Positions 47,724-55,496 of a DNA stretch of 64,000 nt are shown here, piece by piece (the stretch's first letter is position 1; each line of letters begins with the position of its first letter). The stretch is from Novosphingobium sp. KCTC 2891 (lineage in GTDB: Bacteria > Pseudomonadota > Alphaproteobacteria > Sphingomonadales > Sphingomonadaceae). The position numbers and the translations under genes were made by a program. Where the stretch lies: the NCBI RefSeq assembly GCF_025938155.1, contig NZ_JAPCZG010000001.1, positions 62,001-126,000 on the forward strand, given 5' to 3'. The notes under the pieces were generated by a model. It did no database searches and had not been told where the DNA came from. It saw only the letters and a list, made by a program, of their open reading frames with translations.

Positions 47724-48020
47724 TCAGATCACCCAGTTGCCGGCAGTGGGATCGGCAGGCTTGAGGGAAAGGTCGAGGCGGACCGTGGGGCCGAGCGCGC
47801 GGATACGGTCCTTGATGTGCGCGGGGCGCACACCTTCGGGCGTCTGCGTGGCGTCGATCACGTGGGTGTCGGTGACGATCTGCTTGGCGTTTTCGCGCGC
47901 GATGATCGCTTCCGCGCCTTCGGGCACGTCGACCGCATCGTTGACATGGCGCGACCAGCCTTCGCCGGCCCACCAGATCACGTCGCCGGTCCTGAGTTCG
48001 TTGCCGGTGATGATCTTCAC
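47724..48020 (-). CDS. DUF2849 family protein
   Basis: The 98-residue product is a DUF2849 protein, typical of alphaproteobacterial cob/cys operons. Conserved features are TGDVIWW near the N-terminus and the VRPAHIKDRIRALGPTVRLD region. It overlaps cobA by 4 bases and lies 2 bases before cysI, so it is tied to sulfite reduction by context. Its action is unknown. Confidence 0.83.
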   Translation of the reverse strand: MKIITGNELRTGDVIWWAGEGWSRHVNDAVDVPEGAEAIIARENAKQIVTDTHVIDATQTPEGVRPAHIKDRIRALGPTVRLDLSLKPADPTAGNWVI

Positions 48021-48799
48021 TTTACGGCCTCCAGCACTCGTTGGATTTCCATCATGTCTCCCCGGCCTGCCACTTCACCGATGACGATGAGCGCAGGACT
48101 CCTGACCTTGTTGCTTGCCACCAGCGCGCCAAGGCCCGCCAGTTGCCCACGCAGCACCCGCATTTCGGGGCGTGCGGCGTTTTCGATCACGGCCAGCGGC
48201 ATCTCGGGCGAGAGGCCGTCGGCAATGAGCTTTTCGGCGATCGCCTCGCTGGTGGCGACGCCCATGTAGATGACGAGCGTGCGGCCCACGCCGGCCAGCC
48301 CCGCCCAGTTCTGGTCCGACAGGCCCTTGCACTGGCCCGCGACGAAGCTGACGATGCTGGCGTTCTCACGGTGGGTGAGCGGAAGCTGTGCCGCCGCCGC
48401 CGCGCCCATCGCGGCACTGATACCGGGCACGACCTGCACCGGCACGCCCGCCGCGTGGCAGGCCTCGGCTTCTTCGCCGCCGCGGCCGAAGATGAACGGA
48501 TCGCCGCCCTTGAGCCGCACCACGTCATGCCCGGCCAGCGCCTCGCGCACGAGCAGGGCGTTGATGTCCTCCTGCTGCATGGTGTGGCGCGCACGGCTCT
48601 TGGCGACGGAGACGAAGCGCGCGCCGCGCGGCGCCATCGCCAGGATCGCGGGATCGACCAGCCCGTCATGCACGACCAGCTTCGCAGCCATCAGCAGCCG
48701 CGCGGCGCGCAGGGTCAAGAGATCGGGATCGCCGGGGCCGGCACCGACCAGATGGACCGTGCCGACACGGGAATCGCCGGAAGGGAGGGTCTTGCTCAT
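48017..48799 (-). CDS. cobA: Uroporphyrinogen-III C-methyltransferase
   Basis: This SAM enzyme makes precorrin-2, the precursor of siroheme and cobalamin. The 260-residue product has the N-terminal motif VGAGPGDPDLLT, the signature RLKGGDPFIFGRGGEE and the VPGISAA loop. It is the single-domain SUMT form, without the CysG dehydrogenase/chelatase part, so precorrin-2 oxidation and iron insertion need another gene. The context argues for siroheme for CysI. Confidence 0.94.
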   Translation of the reverse strand: MSKTLPSGDSRVGTVHLVGAGPGDPDLLTLRAARLLMAAKLVVHDGLVDPAILAMAPRGARFVSVAKSRARHTMQQEDINALLVREALAGHDVVRLKGGDPFIFGRGGEEAEACHAAGVPVQVVPGISAAMGAAAAAQLPLTHRENASIVSFVAGQCKGLSDQNWAGLAGVGRTLVIYMGVATSEAIAEKLIADGLSPEMPLAVIENAARPEMRVLRGQLAGLGALVASNKVRSPALIVIGEVAGRGDMMEIQRVLEAVK

Positions 48800-48873
48800 G
48801 CTCGCCAGATGGGACGGGGGCCGGCAAGGTGCCAGCGAGAATGGTTTGGGGGTAGGCTAGGTCAGCTTTAGCG

Positions 48874-49803
48874 TCACGCCTTGCCGCGTTCCGCGAGGAT
48901 GCGCGCCACTTCGCGCAAACCATCGGAATCGCGCAAGTGCACGTCCGCCTGGGGGAAGGGGATTTCGACGCCCTGCTGACGGAACAGGCGCCATGCCGCC
49001 TTGAGCACTTCCGAGCGCACGTTGCCGACGCCCATTTCCGGATCGTCGATCCAGCAGACCACCTGCATCTCGATTGCGCTGGGGCCGAAGGCATTGAGCA
49101 GCACACCGGGCGCGGGATGTTGCAGAACCCGCGGGCTGGAACGCGCGGCTTCGAGCAGAAGGCGCTCGGCCAAGTCGATGTCGCTGCCATAGGCCACCCC
49201 CACCGGGATTGAAATGGCGACTTCTCTTGAGGAATAGGACCAGTTCTCGACCTGCGAGGTCATCAGGTTCTCGTTCGGGATCAGGTATTCGCGGTTGTCG
49301 CGCGTGGTGACGGACACGGCGCGGATACCGATGCTCTTGACCTCGCCGAAGGTGTTGCCCTTGCCGTCGCTCACCGCGATCACGTCGCCCGGCTTGATCG
49401 ATCGGTCCATCAGCAGGATGATCCCGGCGATCAGGTTGCCGAAGGTCTTTTGCAGGCCGAAACCGATGGCAAGGCCGAACGCGCCGGAAAACACGGTCAG
49501 CGCGGTCAGGCTGATGCCCAGCACGTCGATCGCGGCGAAGACGGCGAAGGCCCAGATGGCCATGCCGGCCAGCTTTTCGGTGAGCACTTTCTGCGCGGCG
49601 TCCAGTCCGGTCATCCGCCGCACCATTGCGCGCGCGATGCGGGCGCCGAGCCGTGCGCCGAGGATGGCGAGGGCGACCACCAGCGCCATCCAAAGGGCGT
49701 TGAGCAGCGAGATGTGATAATGGCCGATGTCGATGGAGATTTCGTCCAGCTTGTCGTGGACGTCGCGCAGCGCACGGCTCACGTCGCGTAGCTGCTTGTT
49801 CAC
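48874..49803 (-). CDS. Small-conductance mechanosensitive channel (MscS family)
   Basis: The 309-residue product has a short N-terminal helix, three membrane spans (about 33-52, 77-97, 105-135) and the pore helix with the alternating small residues FSGAFGLAIGFGLQKT, then the MscS beta domain (RSIKPGDVI) and C-terminal region. It probably opens under membrane tension to release solutes. Its start overlaps the metC stop by 4 bases, an odd pairing, and it is 74 bases ahead of cobA. Confidence 0.92.
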   Translation of the reverse strand: MNKQLRDVSRALRDVHDKLDEISIDIGHYHISLLNALWMALVVALAILGARLGARIARAMVRRMTGLDAAQKVLTEKLAGMAIWAFAVFAAIDVLGISLTALTVFSGAFGLAIGFGLQKTFGNLIAGIILLMDRSIKPGDVIAVSDGKGNTFGEVKSIGIRAVSVTTRDNREYLIPNENLMTSQVENWSYSSREVAISIPVGVAYGSDIDLAERLLLEAARSSPRVLQHPAPGVLLNAFGPSAIEMQVVCWIDDPEMGVGNVRSEVLKAAWRLFRQQGVEIPFPQADVHLRDSDGLREVARILAERGKA

Positions 49804-51056
49804 AGCAGCGCGCTCCAGGCGGCGAGGCCGCGTTCGAGATCGGCGATGAGGTCTGCGGTATCCTCAAGCCCGATCGACACGCGCACGCCGAAGCGGTCTG
49901 CGTCGGCCATGCCGGGGAGCGGCCAGGGCGAGGCGGTGCGGATCGTGGCCGGATCGACCGGCGTGGCAAGGCTTTCGAAGCCGCCCCAGGAATAACCGAT
50001 GCCGAACAGCGACAGCGCGTCGATCAGCGCGTCGCGCGCTTGGGATGTGCCGCCCTTCAGCACGAAGCTGAACAGGCCGCAGCCGCCGGTGAAATCGCGC
50101 TTCCACAGGTCATGCCCCGGCGATCCGGGCAGCATGGGGCAAAGCACGCGCGCCACTTCGGGGCGCGCGGCCAGCCACTCGGCGATGGCGAGCGCCGAGG
50201 CCGTCTCGGCCGTCAGCCGCAGGTGCATCGTGCGCAGTCCGCGCAGCATGAGGGCCGCGTCATCGGGCGAGACGACATTGCCCAGCCCCTGCGCGCGCAG
50301 GCGCAGCTTGCGGTACCATTCCCGTCCGGCGGTGGCGCTGCCCATCATGCAGTCCGAATGGCCGGAAACGTGCTTGGTCAGGCTCATCACGGCAATGTCT
50401 GCGCCGTGTTCCAGCGCGGCAAAGCCCAGTGGCGAGGCCCAGGTGTTGTCCAGCACGGTGACGATGCCGCGCGCCTTGGCGATGGCGGCCAGTGCGGGCA
50501 CGTCCTGCACTTCGGCGGTCAGGCTGCCGGGGCTTTCGAGCAGGACCGCACGGGTGCGCTCGCAGATCGCGGCTTCGAAAGCGGCCGTGTCGGTCGGATC
50601 GAACCAGCGCGTGGTCACGCCGAAATCGGCGAGCAGACCGCGCCCCATGACTCGGCTCGGTTCATAGGCATTGTCCGTCATCAACAGGACGTCGCCGGGG
50701 CGCAGCACCGTGAGCAGCGCGCCCGCGATGGCCGCCACGCCGGACGGATAGAGCACAGTGCCGCCGCCGTCCTCCGCCGCGCCGGGTTCGAGCCGGGTCA
50801 GCGCCTCGGCCAGCGCCCACTGCGTCGGCGCGCCGCGGCGGCCGTAATAGAAGCGTCCGTCCTCGTTGGCGGGGTGGGCGCGCAGGGCGGCCATGTCCGG
50901 GTAAAGGTGGGTGCTGGCCCGCCACACGGGCGGGTTGACGACAGCGGAAGGGTGGCCGGGCGTGCCGGTCCATTCGGGTCGGCGGCCAGCACCGGCAAGA
51001 CGGGTGCCGGGCCCGCCGTGGGAACCGTCGTGTGGGTTGTCGCTGCTGCCGCTCAT
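49800..51056 (-). CDS. metC: Cystathionine beta-lyase (Cys/Met metabolism PLP enzyme)
   Basis: This is a fold-type I PLP enzyme of 418 residues. The Schiff-base lysine is Lys228 in MSLTKHVSGHSD, with YGRRGAPTQWALAEAL near the N-terminus typical of cystathionine beta-lyases. It would cleave cystathionine to homocysteine, pyruvate and ammonia for methionine synthesis. I chose the ATG at 51056; an earlier ATG adds a non-conserved leader. The hydrophilic Gly-rich first 30 residues are probably disordered. Confidence 0.88.
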   Translation of the reverse strand: MSGSSDNPHDGSHGGPGTRLAGAGRRPEWTGTPGHPSAVVNPPVWRASTHLYPDMAALRAHPANEDGRFYYGRRGAPTQWALAEALTRLEPGAAEDGGGTVLYPSGVAAIAGALLTVLRPGDVLLMTDNAYEPSRVMGRGLLADFGVTTRWFDPTDTAAFEAAICERTRAVLLESPGSLTAEVQDVPALAAIAKARGIVTVLDNTWASPLGFAALEHGADIAVMSLTKHVSGHSDCMMGSATAGREWYRKLRLRAQGLGNVVSPDDAALMLRGLRTMHLRLTAETASALAIAEWLAARPEVARVLCPMLPGSPGHDLWKRDFTGGCGLFSFVLKGGTSQARDALIDALSLFGIGYSWGGFESLATPVDPATIRTASPWPLPGMADADRFGVRVSIGLEDTADLIADLERGLAAWSALL

Positions 51057-51077
51057 TGCGCGGTAAAAGCAGTATTT

Positions 51078-51103
51078 CCGCCGGATCACAAGGTGCCCGG
51101 CGG
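51078..51103 (-). repeat. Hairpin between sseA and metC
   Basis: CCGCCGG and CCGGCGG arms (7 bp) enclose a 12-base loop in the 69-base gap before metC. It may act as a weak terminator or attenuator; no U-run follows and no known SAM-riboswitch core is recognisable. Confidence 0.3.
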
Positions 51104-51125
51104 TATAGGAAGGCGAAGCCGGTCT

Positions 51126-51971
51126 TTAGCGGGCGGGCCCGGTTTCCTTGGGAAGCGCGGGATCGGCGCCCCATTCCGACCAGCTGCCATCATAGAGGGC
51201 GACGTCATCCTTGCCGAGGAGGTGGAGCGCGAAGATCACCACGTTGGCGGTCATGCCCGATCCACACGAACCGATAATCGGGCGGGACAGATCGACGCCC
51301 GCGGCGTCGAACGCGGCGCGCAGGGCTTCGGGCTTCTTCCATGTACCGTCGGGCGCGAACAGGCTGGCGTAGGGCACGTTGAGCGCGCCGGGGATATGGC
51401 CGCTGGCAAGACCGGGCTTGGTTTCGGCGACTTCGCCGGTGAAGCGCCCCGCGCCCCGCGCATCGACCAGTTGTTCGGCCTTGCTGTCGATATTGGCGAG
51501 GACGTCGGCTTTCGTGCGGACATTGCGATTATCGCTCCACACGGTGAAGTGGCGGTGGCGCAGCTGCTCGCGGCCTTGCGCGCAGGGGCGGCCTTCGGCT
51601 TTCCACTTGGCGATGCCGCCGTCGAGCAGCGCGACATTCTGCGCGCCGAACATGGTCAGCATGAACCATGCGCGGGTCGAGGTCTTGATCGGACCGTCAT
51701 CGTAAACGACGATCCGGCTGCCATCACCAAGGCCAAGGCTTTGCATCCGGCTGGCGAATTTTTCCGCGCTGGGCAGGCTGTTGGCGACGGGGGCGCCGCT
51801 GTCCACCAGATTGGCGAGGTCCATGAACACCGCGCCGGGGATGTGGCACGCCTCAAACTCGCGCAGCGGATCGCGCGCGTGCTCGGGCAGGAATGCGCTC
51901 GCGTCGACGATGCGCAAGTCGCTCGCGCCCATCTCGTCCGCGAGCCATTGGGTCGAGACCAACGAATCCAT
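51126..51971 (-). CDS. sseA: 3-mercaptopyruvate sulfurtransferase
   Basis: The 281-residue product is a tandem rhodanese. The second domain has the active-site loop GSCGSGMTA with Cys236; the CGSG(V/M)TA form distinguishes mercaptopyruvate sulfurtransferases from thiosulfate rhodaneses. The first domain is inactive, as is usual. It moves sulfur from mercaptopyruvate to thiol acceptors. It is the first of a same-strand run of sulfur genes through cysH. Confidence 0.92.
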   Translation of the reverse strand: MDSLVSTQWLADEMGASDLRIVDASAFLPEHARDPLREFEACHIPGAVFMDLANLVDSGAPVANSLPSAEKFASRMQSLGLGDGSRIVVYDDGPIKTSTRAWFMLTMFGAQNVALLDGGIAKWKAEGRPCAQGREQLRHRHFTVWSDNRNVRTKADVLANIDSKAEQLVDARGAGRFTGEVAETKPGLASGHIPGALNVPYASLFAPDGTWKKPEALRAAFDAAGVDLSRPIIGSCGSGMTANVVIFALHLLGKDDVALYDGSWSEWGADPALPKETGPAR

Positions 51972-52101
51972 CTTTTGCTCCTGCCTGCCTGCGTCCGGAC
52001 CGTCTTTGCGGACTCGGAAGGGTCAGAGTAACCGGGGCGGAGGATAGCGTCGACCCCCAATGGCTCCGATCAGGAGGTCGTCAGGTATGCCGTGGTCGCG
52101 T

Positions 52102-53292
52102 TCAGGTATCGGGCAAGGCCAGCGCGCGCTGCCCAAGATCGGCCCAGATGCGCGGGCCGAGATCGAGGCGGAACGGCTGGAGCCGGTCGGCGGCAGGCGC
52201 GCTCTCCTGCCCGATGAGGAAGGCTGCGCGTGCATGAACAGCGCCGCCGCCGGGCGTGCTCGCCCAGGCATCGAACCGGGCCAGCGGCACGAACAGCGCC
52301 GCCTCGCCATTGCGGATCGGCGTGATCGCGGAGAGCGGTAGGCGGATTTCGCCCGGCACGGCCACTTCCTCGCCCGCCCCCAGATGTTCGATGCGGTGAA
52401 GCGGCGGGAAATCGGGTCCGGTCAGGCCGAGCTGCTCGTCCATCGACTTCGAGGCATGGGCGGACGTCATGTCCCCGCCGACCGCGATGTCGGTCATGGG
52501 CGCGGTGCCACGATTGGCAACCACGAGGCGGTAGGAGAGCGTGGTGCTGACCAGCGTTGCCGACAGGCGCGTAGCTTTGAGGGTTAGCACCAACGGTTCT
52601 GCGAAGCGCGGCTCGGGAAGGGGCGAAGCAGGGGTGGGCGGGGTGAAAGGCGCTGGCGCCGGTGTCGGCTTGGGCGCGTCGGTGCGAGGCGCGGGCGTGG
52701 GCTCCGGGACGGGGCGAACGATTTCGGGCACGGTCGGCGCTTGTGCCGCGCGGCGGCGCCAGAACACGAAGGCGCCTGCCGCCGCGGCGATGGCGGCAGC
52801 GAGCGCAGCGTAGGGGCGCCAGTCGAGATTCGTCGGAGCCGGCGCAGGTTCGGGCGCGGGGGAGGCGCTGATGGGAGGCATTTCGGTCGGCAGGGGCAAT
52901 ACTGCCGCAGATGGGGCCGGGGCCGCCGGAGTCGGTGCAGGGACCGTCGGCGCCGGTGAGACTGCGGACACGGCGCTGGTTGCGACCGGGCGCGGAGCAG
53001 GGGCGGCGCGCGGCGCAGGGCGCTGGGCCGGGCTGCGCGTCGCGGCAGGCGTCGGAATGACAATGGCCGGCGTGGGCGTTGGCGCGGGAGCCGCCGTGGC
53101 GCTCTCCGAAGGCGCGGGCGTGGCCGGACGCGGCGGTGCGGCACCGTCGTCGACCGGGCCGGCTGCGCGCGGCGTGGCGCTTGGGCTGGCAGGCGGAAGT
53201 TTGTAGTCGCCAACCGATTGTGCGCCCGCGCTTCCCGGCGCGAGCAGCGCCGCCAGCGCGGCGGTGGTAAGCGTGGTCCACTCCCTGTTCAC
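52102..53292 (-). CDS. Ala/Pro-rich membrane-anchored protein with beta-sandwich-like C-terminus
   Basis: I do not recognise this 396-residue protein. It has a signal peptide (about 24 residues, ending GSAGAQ), a Pro/Ala/Thr-rich region of about 130 residues, a membrane span (YAALAAAIAAAAGAFVF, about 160-177) with RRR behind it, a second Pro-rich stretch and a C-terminal domain (about 235-390) predicted from its alternating pattern to be beta-rich (LVLTLKATRLSATLVSTTLSY; LVVANRGTAPMTDI). The latter is like Ig-type domains that describe exported or envelope proteins. It may serve the cell envelope; function is unknown. Confidence 0.5.
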   Translation of the reverse strand: MNREWTTLTTAALAALLAPGSAGAQSVGDYKLPPASPSATPRAAGPVDDGAAPPRPATPAPSESATAAPAPTPTPAIVIPTPAATRSPAQRPAPRAAPAPRPVATSAVSAVSPAPTVPAPTPAAPAPSAAVLPLPTEMPPISASPAPEPAPAPTNLDWRPYAALAAAIAAAAGAFVFWRRRAAQAPTVPEIVRPVPEPTPAPRTDAPKPTPAPAPFTPPTPASPLPEPRFAEPLVLTLKATRLSATLVSTTLSYRLVVANRGTAPMTDIAVGGDMTSAHASKSMDEQLGLTGPDFPPLHRIEHLGAGEEVAVPGEIRLPLSAITPIRNGEAALFVPLARFDAWASTPGGGAVHARAAFLIGQESAPAADRLQPFRLDLGPRIWADLGQRALALPDT

Positions 53293-53438
53293 GATTGCCC
53301 GGTCCCGTTCCTCGAATGTTTACCCCGCCAAGGCGGGCGGGGTTGAATAGCGGCTGAATGCCCGGTGCGAAACCGCTCACTTGCCTCCATCCGGGGACAG
53401 GTGCATGGCGCGATCGATCAGGAAAGGAGCCACCCTTC

Positions 53439-53894
53439 ATGGCCGAAACCGGACCGATCCACCTTGGACGGACCAGCACGCTGCCCGCCTCGCCCGACGA
53501 GGCGGTGCTGGATTATGTGCCCAACCCGCGCACGGGCACGCTTTATCTCGTGCGCTTCGTCTCGCCCGAGTTCACCTCGCTCTGTCCGGTGACCGGGCAG
53601 CCCGACTTCGCGCATATCGTGATCGACTATGCGCCGGGCGAGACCATCGTCGAATCGAAATCGCTCAAGCTGTTCCTTGGATCGTTCCGCAACCACGCGG
53701 GCTTTCACGAGGACGTCACCGTGGGCATCGGCCAGCGCCTGTTCGATGAAATGAAGCCCAGGTGGCTGCGCATCGGCGGGTACTGGTATCCGCGGGGCGG
53801 CATCCCGATCGACGTGTTCTGGCAATCGGGCACGCCGCCCGAAGGCCTGTGGCTGCCCGACCAGGGCGTGCCCTCCTACCGCGGGCGGGGCTGA
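53439..53894 (+). CDS. queF: 7-cyano-7-deazaguanine (preQ0) reductase
   Basis: QueF reduces preQ0 to preQ1 with NADPH in queuosine synthesis. The 151-residue unimodular form is present, with Cys49 ([10 protein letters not shown]) and Asp56 as catalytic residues and the family signature [24 protein letters not shown] precedes the ATG at 53439. The other que genes are not in the window. adh starts 5 bases after the stop. Confidence 0.95.
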   Translation: MAETGPIHLGRTSTLPASPDEAVLDYVPNPRTGTLYLVRFVSPEFTSLCPVTGQPDFAHIVIDYAPGETIVESKSLKLFLGSFRNHAGFHEDVTVGIGQRLFDEMKPRWLRIGGYWYPRGGIPIDVFWQSGTPPEGLWLPDQGVPSYRGRG

Positions 53895-53899
53895 AGCCC

Positions 53900-54901
53900 A
53901 TGACCGTGGGCGCCGATGCGATGGTGGCCATGGTCTGTGATGGACCCGGCCGCCCCTTGCGCGAGGAGCGCCGGCCGGTGCCGGTTCCTGCCCAAGGCGA
54001 AGTGCTGGTTCGCGTTCTCGCCTGCGGTGTCTGCCGCACCGATCTCCACGTGTGCGACGGGGAAATTCCGGCGCGCTATCCGGTGATTCCGGGGCACGAG
54101 ATCGTGGGGCAGGTCCTGGCGCTGGGCGCAGGAGTTCAGGGCTTCGCGCTCGGCCAGCGCGTCGGTATTCCGTGGCTGGGCCATGCCTGCGGCATCTGCG
54201 ATTATTGCCGCGATGGGCGCGAAAACCTGTGCGATGCGCCGTTGTTCACGGGCGCCACACGCGATGGCGGCTATGCCACGCACACCGTGGCCGACGCGCG
54301 CTTCTGCTTTCCGCTGCCGGACGGGATCGACGATGTCCATGCCGCGCCCTTGTTGTGCGCGGGGCTGATCGGCTGGCGCGCGTTCCGCATCGCGGGGCCG
54401 GGGCGGCGCATCGGGCTTTACGGTTTTGGCGGTGCGGCACATCTGCTGACGCAGCTCGCAGTGGCCGAAGGGCGCGAGATATTCGCCTTCACCCAACCCG
54501 GCGATACGCGCGGGCAGGCGTTCGCCCGTTCGCTGGGATGCGTTTGGGCCGGCGGTTCGGACGAGCGGGCGCCGCATGAACTTGATGCGGCGATCCTGTT
54601 CGCACCGGTAGGCGCGCTGGTGCCGGCGGCGCTCAAAGCGGTGCGCAAGGGCGGCCGCGTGGTGTGCGCAGGCATTCACATGAGCGACATTCCCGCATTC
54701 CCCTATGCCGACCTGTGGGGCGAGCGCGAGATCGTCTCGGTCGCCAACCTGACGCGCGAGGACGGGATCGGCTATCTGGGCCATGCACGGCTGGGGTGCG
54801 TGCACAGCCACATCACCACGTTTCCGCTGAGCGAGGCCAACGCGGCCCTCGCGGCGCTGCGCGAGGGCCGGTTCGATGGTGCGGCGGTGCTGGTGCCCTG
54901 A
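53900..54901 (+). CDS. Zinc-dependent alcohol dehydrogenase family protein
   Basis: The 333-residue medium-chain dehydrogenase has catalytic-zinc ligands Cys (ACGVCRTDLH) and His-Glu (GHEIVG), and the structural zinc cysteines in CGICDYCRDGRENLC. The nucleotide-binding glycine motif is GLYGFGGAAHL rather than the classical GxGxxG with a spaced pattern. The compact sequence and CDYCRDG loop fit AdhA-type enzymes. Substrate is not known. An internal ATG seven codons in is a weaker alternative start. It is likely co-transcribed with queF. Confidence 0.85.
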   Translation: MTVGADAMVAMVCDGPGRPLREERRPVPVPAQGEVLVRVLACGVCRTDLHVCDGEIPARYPVIPGHEIVGQVLALGAGVQGFALGQRVGIPWLGHACGICDYCRDGRENLCDAPLFTGATRDGGYATHTVADARFCFPLPDGIDDVHAAPLLCAGLIGWRAFRIAGPGRRIGLYGFGGAAHLLTQLAVAEGREIFAFTQPGDTRGQAFARSLGCVWAGGSDERAPHELDAAILFAPVGALVPAALKAVRKGGRVVCAGIHMSDIPAFPYADLWGEREIVSVANLTREDGIGYLGHARLGCVHSHITTFPLSEANAALAALREGRFDGAAVLVP

Positions 54902-54912
54902 GCGAGCGGCGG

Positions 54913-55431
54913 CTACCAGCCGCGGCGGTCGTCATCCCAGCGCTGGGGCCGGCCAGCTTCCGAATCGATCCAGCGGCTGATCCGCATATAGTTTTCGCCG
55001 ATGCCGCGGGCGGCGCGCCAGTCGCCCTCGCTGCACTCGTGGCGGCCCTTGTCTTCCAGCCTGTCGATCTCGCGGTGCATGCGCCATGCGGTGTCGCGGT
55101 CGATGTCGCCTTCGCTGGCCTCGCGCTGCACGCGGTTTTCAAGCACGGCGGCGAACCGGCCATTGCACGTCCGCTCGACCAGAATGCTGTCGCGGTCGCG
55201 CTGGGCATAGACGTTGCTGGCCCCGCCAGCCGCGATTGCCATCGTAGGGGTTGCCCAAGCACCGCCGTTCCAGCGCGGCGCACCCCAATCGTCCGCATGG
55301 GCGGTGCCGGCGATGCCCGCCAGGGCGGTGAAAGCGGCAAGTCCGGTGGCAAGTGTGCGTAGTGCGGTTATGAAATCCCTCCTTCGGTCCGGCAGTCCCC
55401 GGCCGGTGGAGCGATCATGCCCGCCACGCAT
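54913..55431 (-). CDS. Small exported protein with Tat-like signal
   Basis: I do not recognise this 172-residue protein. It has a long N-terminal region, then DRRRDFITALRTL followed by a hydrophobic run and an AHA cleavage-type end (about residue 46). The RRxFI pattern and length fit a twin-arginine signal. The mature part is rich in Trp, Arg and Asp (DRLEDKGRHECSEGDWRAARG). A perfect-looking AAGGAGGG lies inside the coding region 6 bases ahead of an ATA, but no conventional start follows it, so I keep the upstream ATG. It converges with adh, 11 bases apart. Confidence 0.55.
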   Translation of the reverse strand: MRGGHDRSTGRGLPDRRRDFITALRTLATGLAAFTALAGIAGTAHADDWGAPRWNGGAWATPTMAIAAGGASNVYAQRDRDSILVERTCNGRFAAVLENRVQREASEGDIDRDTAWRMHREIDRLEDKGRHECSEGDWRAARGIGENYMRISRWIDSEAGRPQRWDDDRRGW

Positions 55432-55496
55432 TCGCGCAGGGCTGAACGGCGCATTTTACTGCGGTTAAGCTTCCCGGCCGGCACGCGGCTGGCGGA

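Noticed and set aside
51057..51125. SAM-type riboswitch before metC
   Set aside because: Only a simple hairpin is present; I could not find the pseudoknot or core residues of the SAM-II class.
53323..53342. preQ1 riboswitch before queF
   Set aside because: The region has a short CCCCGCC/GGCGGGG stem but lacks the A-rich tail and overall layout of preQ1 aptamers.
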